Of a stretch of 5,647 bases of DNA, positions 1 to 4,374 are shown in pieces. The translations under genes and the position numbers were made by a program. Numbering within the stretch: position 1 is the stretch's first letter; every line of letters starts with the position of its first letter. A model generated the notes under the pieces. The model was not told the origin of the DNA and made no database searches. It saw only the letters and a program-made list of their open reading frames with translations. The stretch is from VGPE01 sp031431395 (GTDB lineage: Bacteria > Chloroflexota > Limnocylindria > Limnocylindrales > CSP1-4). Location of the stretch: NCBI GenBank assembly GCA_031431395.1, contig JANPDJ010000371.1, positions 1-5,647 on the forward strand, read 5' to 3'.

Positions 1-1362
1 TGCCGGTTTGGACGCTGACGCGGCCGCCCCCGGCGTGGCGGAAGGTGCGGCGTCGCCCCCCTGCTTCAGCAGCAGCGGCGGCACGAAGAACAGCACCGCG
101 GCGGCCAGGATGAGGGCGCCCGCGGAGAGCACCAGGGGCGACGGGACGGGCAGGCCCACGCGCGTCTTCAGCGTGGGGTAGGCCTCGAACCGTCGCGGCT
201 GCTCCCACGCGGGCTCTCGCTCTGTGTGCCGGGGCGGCCGGGATCCACCCACCCGGGGTCGCCGGTCCAGCCCGAGCAGCCGCGATATCCCTCCTGCCGA
301 CCGACCGGATGACGAAGCAGCCCCCTGCAGCCCATCGCTGGCGAGCAACCCGGCCGGACCCGGCGCATCGCGCCGGCTCGTGTCGACGAGCCTGTCCGGA
401 CGCCCTGCTGCGCCCACCGTTCCTGCCCGCTCGGGTGCTCGAGGTGGGCTTGACCGGGCCGGACCGACGACCCGGGGCAGCGGCTCACGGGAGCGCATCT
501 CGGCGTCGTCGTCCGGCGCGTCTCCCATCCCTATGGCCTGGAGGCGCTCCATCGCAGCCCGGCGGTCCCCGGCAACCGCTGGCGCGGCGCGACGACCGGT
601 GGCCCCGGTTTCGGCCGGGAACGCGTTGTCGGGGTCGACGGCGGTTCGCTGCCATGCGGGCGGGTCATCGTCGTCGTCGAGGTCGTCCTCACGGCCTGCG
701 CGCGCGAAGGCGCGGGAAACCCCGGCATCGTCCACGGGAGCATCGCCACGAGCCCCACCCCGCGGCGCAGCCCAGGGAGGCGGCGCCGACCAGTTCGACT
801 TCCCAGCGCGGCGCCGCGGAGGCTCGGCCCGCGACGGCCGGTCGACGTCAGGGTCAGGGTCGGCCTCATCTACCCTGGCGCGCTCCGTGGGCGCCGGTCG
901 CTGGGTGCCGAGGATCCGCCCCAGCAGCGTGTCGCCGGGATCCTGGGGCTCTGCCGTAGCACGGCCGCCGTCGGTGGGGTGACCGGATGACGCACGCGAC
1001 GGGACGGCCGCATCGCCCGCACCTGCCGCCGCTCCGGCCGGGCCAAAGGCAGGTGGTCGCTCCCCCGCCACGCGGCGGGCCGGCACGTCGCGCAGGCGCT
1101 CCGCCGGGCTGCCGCCTGCAGCCGGAGCCACAACCCGGGCGGCCTCTCGCTGCGCCCAGTCCTGGAAGGTCGGGCAGACCGGGAAGCTCGGCGAGAGGCA
1201 GTACGCCTCCTGGTGGGCGCGGGCGCGCGGCGCGGGCGGACTCTCCGCGTAGCAGCGATGGCGCGGGTCCGGGCGGTCGGCTCGGTCGTCTCGTGCGTCG
1301 TCCAGGGCGACGAACGGGCAGGCCTGCGCCGCGTCAACGCTGGGCAGGACCCGCTCCGTCAT
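1..1362 (-). CDS. Four-cysteine N-terminal module, disordered linker and single TM helix membrane protein (3' partial; possible LysM-type protein)
   Basis: An uninterrupted frame runs from ATG at 1362 to the window edge (454 codons, no stop), so the C-terminus is missing. Residues 1-75 are compact and contain four cysteines (C15, C37, C55, C63) in the motifs ACPF, HRCYAE, HQEAYCLSPSFPVCPTFQDW; the spacing C-X21-C-X17-C-X7-C could bind a metal or Fe-S cluster. Residues about 76-390 are rich in Pro, Ala, Arg and Asp with an acidic run at 225-233, and look disordered. A hydrophobic helix spans about 409-432, followed by an Ala/Ser/Pro-rich linker that continues out of the window. With no signal peptide, the cysteine module is probably cytoplasmic and the missing C-terminus outside. 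From memory, similar Chloroflexota proteins end in a LysM domain; that cannot be seen here. No clear Shine-Dalgarno precedes the ATG, but no other in-frame start exists before the upstream TAG. The coding call is firm; the function is unknown. Confidence 0.82.
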   Translation of the reverse strand, partial: MTERVLPSVDAAQACPFVALDDARDDRADRPDPRHRCYAESPPAPRARAHQEAYCLSPSFPVCPTFQDWAQREAARVVAPAAGGSPAERLRDVPARRVAGERPPAFGPAGAAAGAGDAAVPSRASSGHPTDGGRATAEPQDPGDTLLGRILGTQRPAPTERARVDEADPDPDVDRPSRAEPPRRRAGKSNWSAPPPWAAPRGGARGDAPVDDAGVSRAFARAGREDDLDDDDDPPAWQRTAVDPDNAFPAETGATGRRAAPAVAGDRRAAMERLQAIGMGDAPDDDAEMRSREPLPRVVGPARSSPPRAPERAGTVGAAGRPDRLVDTSRRDAPGPAGLLASDGLQGAASSSGRSAGGISRLLGLDRRPRVGGSRPPRHTEREPAWEQPRRFEAYPTLKTRVGLPVPSPLVLSAGALILAAAVLFFVPPLLLKQGGDAAPSATPGAAASASKPA

Positions 1363-1374
1363 CGGGGCGATGAT

Positions 1375-1392
1375 ACGCGGCGAACGCCGCGT
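1375..1392. repeat. Short perfect inverted repeat between two minus-strand genes
   Basis: Arms ACGCGGCG and CGCCGCGT flank a two-base centre, so as RNA this would be about a 7-bp stem with a four-base loop. It lies in the 42-base gap between the propeller gene stop and the next start. No T-run follows on either strand, so it is not a standard intrinsic terminator. It may be a processing or attenuation hairpin, or chance in GC-rich DNA. Confidence 0.35.
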
Positions 1393-1404
1393 GGCGCCCG
1401 TGGT

Positions 1405-2463
1405 CTACCAGGTCACGCGCAGCCTCGTCCAGCGGATGCCGCAGCGGCCGCCTTCCTTGCTCCAGTTGGTGGCGAGGTACGTCCCGTCCTGGAGGCGCGT
1501 AGCGGTGGGGAAGCCGAACTTGAAGTCGCTCATTTCCTCGACACCATCGGCGCGCAGGCGACCCTCGCGCCGGGCCTTCGCGTCGTACATCAGGCCTTCA
1601 AAGGCGATCGGCCAGTCCTGCGCGGTGATCTCCGCGAGGGCCATGACAATGCCCTGGTCGCCGTAGCGGCGGTTGTACAGGAGCATCACCCGGTCGCCGT
1701 CGTACGGGACGACCGTGATCGTCTGTCCGCGCGTGCCGATGGACCGGGGCTGCGTCCATGTCAGCCCGCCGTCGATCGACTGCGTGAAGCTGTTCGTCGT
1801 GTCCTCGACGTCGGACAGCGTCACAGTCCAGGCCGATGCGATCACGCGGTCCGGCGCCAGTTCGGCGAACTTCTGCTCGAAATAGCCCAGGCGGCCCTGG
1901 GGATCCTGCATCGCCACCACGTCGCGCGGCCACGACCTGCCGCCGTCATCGGAAACGGCGACCACCACCTGCTCGCCAAGTCGTCCGGGCGGGATCGTCG
2001 CGGCGGGGGCGAGGAGGCGGCCGGAACGCAGGGGCAGGATGCCGTGCGAGATCTCCAGCGCCGAAGACCGCATGGGGATCACGCTGGGCGCCGACCAGGA
2101 ATGACCGCCATCTGTGGAGGTGCAGAAGATGGCCTCGGTGGCCCGTTCGTCGCCGAAGCGCGTGCCCGGCTCCGCGTGCGAGCGGGCGCCGTACGCGTAG
2201 ATCGTCCGCCCGTCCGGCGACAGGCTCAGCTTGAGGAAGTTCGTGGCAAGCGGCTCCTCGGAACGCGGGAGGATCTCGCCTTCCTGGACCCAGGTGAGAC
2301 CGCCGTCCGTCGAGCGCGACCAGGAGGTTCCGCCCGATGCGCTGTCTGCCCCGGCGTTGCTGTAGGAACAGAGCAGGTCCCCATTGGGCAACTGGATTCC
2401 CTGCGGGAACGCGGATTCGTTCTCGTCGATCCGACCGCTGCCCAGGATCTCGATGCTCGGCAC
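1405..2463 (-). CDS. BNR/Asp-box beta-propeller protein, sialidase superfamily
   Basis: With the GTG start at 2463 the product is 352 residues. Four Asp boxes (S-x-D-G-G-x-[ST]-W) are visible: STDGGLTW at 51-58, STDGGHSW at 116-123, SDDGGRSW at 171-178 and SIDGGLTW at 229-236. Their spacing of about 55-65 residues fits blades of a six-bladed propeller as in sialidases and BNR-repeat proteins. The opening segment (FPQGIQLPNGDLLCSYS) and SGRLLAP near 147-153 resemble the sialidase-like BNR_2 family. There is no signal peptide or membrane segment, so the protein looks cytoplasmic. I cannot securely place the arginine triad or the Tyr/Glu nucleophile of true exo-sialidases, so glycosidase activity is not proven; a glycan-binding or other hydrolase role is possible. 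Start: AGGAG lies 7 bases before the GTG. ATG codons at 2508 and 2478 are in frame, but have weaker ribosome sites and add residues unlike the fold. Confidence 0.88.
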   Translation of the reverse strand: MPSIEILGSGRIDENESAFPQGIQLPNGDLLCSYSNAGADSASGGTSWSRSTDGGLTWVQEGEILPRSEEPLATNFLKLSLSPDGRTIYAYGARSHAEPGTRFGDERATEAIFCTSTDGGHSWSAPSVIPMRSSALEISHGILPLRSGRLLAPAATIPPGRLGEQVVVAVSDDGGRSWPRDVVAMQDPQGRLGYFEQKFAELAPDRVIASAWTVTLSDVEDTTNSFTQSIDGGLTWTQPRSIGTRGQTITVVPYDGDRVMLLYNRRYGDQGIVMALAEITAQDWPIAFEGLMYDAKARREGRLRADGVEEMSDFKFGFPTATRLQDGTYLATNWSKEGGRCGIRWTRLRVTW

Positions 2464-2470
2464 TGGACCA

Positions 2471-2475
2471 CTCCT
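2471..2475 (-). promoter_or_regulatory. Ribosome binding site deciding the propeller gene start
   Basis: AGGAG on the minus strand, with a 7-base spacer (TGGTCCA) before GTG at 2463. It directly follows the competing in-frame ATG at 2478, which it therefore cannot serve. The ATG at 2478 has only a weak GCAGG about 10 bases upstream, and the ATG at 2508 has nothing convincing. Confidence 0.65.
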
Positions 2476-2556
2476 CATGACCGTTGGACCTGCCTTCGCC
2501 GGGATCATCGGGCGCCTGGCTCGACAGGACGCTGACGCCGAATGGTGCGGGCGACC

Positions 2557-2868
2557 TCAGCCCTGGCGCGTCACCGGCTCGAGGTCGATCGTCCGGACCT
2601 GGCGCGTCCGGCCGGCGATCGTCCTCACCAGCGCGGCGGGAATGGCGGTGCCGACGAACTTCTCGATGATCGCTTCTTCGCCGGAGTAGAGACCCGTCCC
2701 GACGATCCGGACCCGGTCACCCACCTTCAAGCCGGGCCGTCCGGTGCCGGCATTCAGGTCGATCGAGACCACCGTGGTTGGGACGTAGATCGTCTCCGGA
2801 GCCGGGGTAGCCGGCACGGGCTTCTTTCGCCCGGAGCCCGCGCTCACATACTTCTTGCGTGGAGGCAA
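2557..2868 (-). CDS. Small basic KOW/SH3-like domain protein, conserved-hypothetical type
   Basis: The product has 103 residues. Residues 1-25 are a flexible, lysine/arginine- and proline-rich tail (PPRKKYV, GRKKPVP). Residues about 27-100 look like a small all-beta barrel: KVGDRVRIVGTGLYSGEEAII at 48-68 resembles the first strands of KOW or SH3-like domains, and VRTIAGRTRQVRTIDLEPV ends the domain. KOW-type folds often bind RNA or protein, as in NusG and several ribosomal proteins; a nucleic-acid-binding role here is inference from the fold and the basic tail. The TTG start at 2868 is supported by AGGGG with a 7-base spacer. The gene is first in a minus-strand series, followed 93 bases later by the propeller gene. 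I do not recognise a named family. Coding is well supported by length, start signal and domain pattern. Confidence 0.78.
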   Translation of the reverse strand: MPPRKKYVSAGSGRKKPVPATPAPETIYVPTTVVSIDLNAGTGRPGLKVGDRVRIVGTGLYSGEEAIIEKFVGTAIPAALVRTIAGRTRQVRTIDLEPVTRQG

Positions 2869-2875
2869 CTAGCGA

Positions 2876-2880
2876 CCCCT
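2876..2880 (-). promoter_or_regulatory. Ribosome binding site for the TTG-started KOW-like gene
   Basis: AGGGG on the minus strand sits 7 bases (TCGCTAG) before TTG at 2868. This decides the non-ATG start; the next in-frame candidate, a GTG seven codons in, lacks a comparable site. The site directly abuts the inverted repeat at 2881-2899. Confidence 0.6.
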
Positions 2881-2899
2881 CCACAGACTCGAGTCGTGG
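2881..2899. repeat. Imperfect palindrome next to the KOW-like gene ribosome site
   Basis: The core GACTCGAGTC (2886-2895) is a perfect 10-base palindrome. It is extended by CCAC (2881-2884) and GTGG (2896-2899), which pair if A2885 is bulged. In minus-strand mRNA this hairpin would end exactly where the AGGGG ribosome site begins. As DNA it could equally be an operator half of a divergent control region. A second palindrome, CATGCATG, lies at 2905-2912. Confidence 0.4.
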
Positions 2900-2910
2900 T
2901 CTGTCATGCA

Positions 2911-2958
2911 TGCGCCTCGCTTCCGTCGCACCGCTGGCGCGGTGTCCGACGAGGCGCA
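2911..2958. repeat. Nested inverted repeats (possible structured leader or operator)
   Basis: Outer arms TGCGCCTCG (2911-2919) and CGAGGCGCA (2950-2958) form nine perfect pairs. Inside lies CACCGC-TGGC-GCGGTG (2929-2944), a six-pair stem with a four-base loop, extendable by one G-T pair. No T-run follows on either strand, so this is not a standard terminator. Confidence 0.4.
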
Positions 2959-3021
2959 GTCTAGGCGTTTGCGTGGGCGGGCACGGTCCGGATTGCCACG
3001 TCGCGGGCGCCCAACCGGAAC

Positions 3022-3041
3022 CCGCAACTCCGAGGTTGCGG
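3022..3041. repeat. Hairpin-forming inverted repeat upstream of the PAS gene
   Basis: CCGCAAC (3022-3028) and GTTGCGG (3035-3041) are perfect seven-base arms around the loop TCCGAG. It ends 68 bases before the PAS start codon, so it could be in the 5' untranslated leader or be a protein-binding site near the promoter. Confidence 0.35.
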
Positions 3042-3098
3042 TCTGCCTCGCGGAGCCCGAAACTCGTCACCACCGATCGTGCCGTGGCGGCGACCGGC

Positions 3099-3105
3099 GA
3101 AGGAG
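3099..3105 (+). promoter_or_regulatory. Ribosome binding site for the PAS gene
   Basis: GAAGGAG with a 4-base spacer (ACGA) before ATG at 3110. It supports this start over the in-frame ATG at 2906, which would add 68 Arg-rich residues outside the PAS fold. Confidence 0.65.
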
Positions 3106-3109
3106 ACGA

Positions 3110-3502
3110 ATGGCGCAGTTCTCGATGGAGCTCATCCTGGTGCGGCAGCTCGCGAGCGGCCTGGCGGTGCCCACCGTTGTCGCGGATGCTGCCGGCGCCC
3201 TCGTGTTCATCAATGAACCCGCGGAACGCCTGCTGGGCGTCCGGTTCGACGAACTGGGCGATCTGCCGTTCGATGAATGGACGACCGCGTTCGCCCCGTC
3301 GGACGGCGAGAACGAGGTGCCGCCCGAGGAACTGCCGCTGGCCATCGCCCTTCTGCGGCGGCGCCCGGCTCATGGTCCGCTTCAGATCGTGGGCCGCGAC
3401 GGCGTGCCCCGGTCCATCGAGATCACAGCCTTCCCGATCGAGAGCGCCAACGGCCGGCTGGAGGGGGCCGTCGCGATGTTCTGGGAAGTTGGGGTCACGT
3501 GA
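3110..3502 (+). CDS. Single-domain PAS sensor protein
   Basis: The product has 130 residues and is almost entirely one PAS domain. After a short N-terminal helix (residues 1-16), PTVVADAAGALVFINEPAERLLG (21-43) shows the typical PAS beta strands and helix, including the N-x-x-A-x-x-L-x-G pattern. A charged mid-region (about 60-85) follows, then RDGVPRSIEITAFPI (96-110) and GRLEGAVAMFWEV (115-127) as the closing strands. No histidine kinase, GGDEF, HTH or other output domain is attached and there is no membrane segment, so the protein is cytoplasmic and must act by contacting a partner. The obvious candidate is the metallo-hydrolase encoded directly downstream, whose GTG start overlaps this gene's stop (GTGA), which implies translational coupling. 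The ligand is unknown; no canonical flavin cysteine motif or heme histidine can be assigned with confidence. Confidence 0.88.
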   Translation: MAQFSMELILVRQLASGLAVPTVVADAAGALVFINEPAERLLGVRFDELGDLPFDEWTTAFAPSDGENEVPPEELPLAIALLRRRPAHGPLQIVGRDGVPRSIEITAFPIESANGRLEGAVAMFWEVGVT

Positions 3503-4365
3503 TCGTCCGCCTTTGGGGGACGCGCGGATCGCTGGCCAGTTCGGGGCCCGACACCGTGGGCTACGGCGGCAACACCTCGGCGGTGGAGATCCGGGGCCGG
3601 GATGGCGGCTGCCTGACGCTGGATGCGGGGACCGGATTGCGCCGGCTCGGCGTGATGATCCCGCCCGAAACCGACCGGATCGACATCCTCCTGACGCATC
3701 TGCACATGGATCACATCCAGGGCCTGGGCTTCTTCGCCCCGCTCTTCAGGCCGACCGGCGAGGTCCACGTCTGGGGGCCGCCGTCCACCACGCTCGATCT
3801 CCGCTCACGCCTTGCGCGGTACCTCTCGCCGCCCCTCTTCCCCGTCCGGATTCGCGACCTGGAAGCGCGCGTCATGTTCCACGACGTGCCCGATGGGCCC
3901 TTCTCCATCGGTTCATTCCAGGTCACGGCAGACTCCGTGGTCCATCCTGGGCCCACGGTTGGCTACCGGATCGAGGAGCACGGGGCGGTGATCGCCTACC
4001 TTCCCGACCATGAGCCCGCTCTCGGCGGCAGTGGCCGCGGGCCGCAGTGGACGTCCGGGTTCGACCTCGCCGCCGGAGCCGACCTGCTGATCCACGATGC
4101 GCAGTACACGCCCGCGGAACGCGCCGAGCGGGTCGGCTGGGGCCACAGTTCCGTGGACGAGGCTGTTGCCTTTGCGTCGGACGCGGGTGCAAGGCGGCTG
4201 GTGCTGTTCCACCACGACCCGGCACACGACGACGCGATGCTGGACCGGTTGTCGGGGGCTGCGGCCGAACACGCCCGGGCACTCGGGGGCCGGACGGCGG
4301 TCACCGGCGGCCGTGAGGGGGACGTGTACCACGTGGGCGCGGCCGCGGCGGCGGCCACCGGGTAG
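3499..4365 (+). CDS. Metallo-beta-lactamase-fold hydrolase (COG1234/COG1235-like, probable phosphodiesterase type)
   Basis: The product has 288 residues, starting at GTG 3499 and overlapping the PAS gene by four bases. The N-terminus MIVRLWGTRGS, then YGGNTSAVEIR (22-32) and TLDAGTGLRRLG (40-51), are hallmarks of the RNase Z/PhnP-like branch of the MBL superfamily. The metal-binding motif T-H-L-H-M-D-H is complete (H67, H69, D71, H72). Further likely ligands are H149 (VVHPG), D170 (YLPDHE) and a C-terminal histidine, H216 (WGHSS) or H239 (FHHDP). Full conservation suggests an active di-metal, probably zinc, cytoplasmic enzyme. Relatives act on RNA, cyclic nucleotides or phosphodiester metabolites; the substrate cannot be read here. 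The Ala-rich C-terminal tail (about 279-288) looks like an unstructured end. It lies tail-to-tail with the amidohydrolase gene. An ATG at 3277 in this frame precedes the conserved domain but lies within PAS coding sequence and encodes only Arg/Pro-rich residues. Confidence 0.93.
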   Translation: MIVRLWGTRGSLASSGPDTVGYGGNTSAVEIRGRDGGCLTLDAGTGLRRLGVMIPPETDRIDILLTHLHMDHIQGLGFFAPLFRPTGEVHVWGPPSTTLDLRSRLARYLSPPLFPVRIRDLEARVMFHDVPDGPFSIGSFQVTADSVVHPGPTVGYRIEEHGAVIAYLPDHEPALGGSGRGPQWTSGFDLAAGADLLIHDAQYTPAERAERVGWGHSSVDEAVAFASDAGARRLVLFHHDPAHDDAMLDRLSGAAAEHARALGGRTAVTGGREGDVYHVGAAAAAATG

Positions 4366-4374
4366 TCCCGGGAC
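4358..4374. repeat. Palindrome at the convergent gene junction
   Basis: GTCCCGGGAC (4365-4374) is a perfect 10-base palindrome filling the nine-base gap between the two facing stop codons. An alternative stem, CCGGG (4358-4362) with CCCGG (4367-4371), encloses the MBL stop codon. Both lack a T-run. It may act as a weak two-way stop or stability hairpin, but is short. Confidence 0.3.

Larger units (their letters stand above)
2881..3109. promoter_or_regulatory. Divergent intergenic control region between the KOW-like gene and the PAS-MBL pair
   Basis: This is the only sizeable non-coding stretch in the window (229 bases) and must hold the promoters for both directions unless they lie within genes. 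It contains palindromes at 2886-2895 and 2905-2912, a nested pair of inverted repeats at 2911-2958 and a hairpin at 3022-3041. I found no convincing -35/-10 pair on either strand. Open frames crossing it on both strands have low-complexity Arg/Pro/Ser translations and are shadows. Confidence 0.5.

Noticed and set aside
11..20. GACGCTGACG also present at 2529-2538
   Set aside because: A single ten-base match in a GC-rich window, one copy in a gene and one between genes; no sign of a repeat family.
224..982. Plus-strand open frames at 224-982 and 309-959
   Set aside because: They lie antisense to the 454-codon membrane protein and their translations are low-complexity Arg/Pro/Ser/Gly sequence without domain pattern, typical of GC-rich shadows.
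531..1337. Minus-strand open frames at 531-869 and 870-1337
   Set aside because: They are out-of-frame readings of the membrane protein gene, Arg/Thr/Pro-rich and without motifs. The true frame shows the cysteine module and TM helix.
1213..2535. Long plus-strand open frame of 440 codons
   Set aside because: Antisense to the propeller gene with its four Asp boxes, and crosses the intergenic gaps at both ends. The translation has no recognisable family features.
2958..2964. TAGACT on the minus strand as a -10 box for the KOW-like gene
   Set aside because: It matches TATAAT at four of six positions, but no -35 element lies about 17 bases upstream, and such matches are expected by chance.
3036..3064. 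TTGCGG-17-GAAACT as a promoter for the PAS gene
   Set aside because: The -10 part matches at only three of six positions and the -35 part overlaps the hairpin at 3022-3041; too weak to annotate.
2906..3109. N-terminal extension of the PAS gene to ATG 2906
   Set aside because: The added 68 residues are Arg/Gly-rich and would cover the intergenic inverted repeats; ATG 3110 has a strong Shine-Dalgarno just upstream.
2717..3373. Minus-strand open frame across the divergent region
   Set aside because: Antisense to the PAS gene and out of frame with the KOW-like gene; no domain, and it conflicts with two better-supported genes.
3277..3498. Upstream ATG start for the MBL gene at 3277
   Set aside because: This stretch is shadow sequence inside the PAS gene. 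The conserved MBL N-terminus begins at the GTG at 3499.
2859..4013. Plus-strand open frame of 384 codons over the PAS and MBL genes
   Set aside because: Different frame from both real genes; Arg/Pro/Ser-rich with no motif, while the other frames hold a full PAS fold and a complete MBL metal site.
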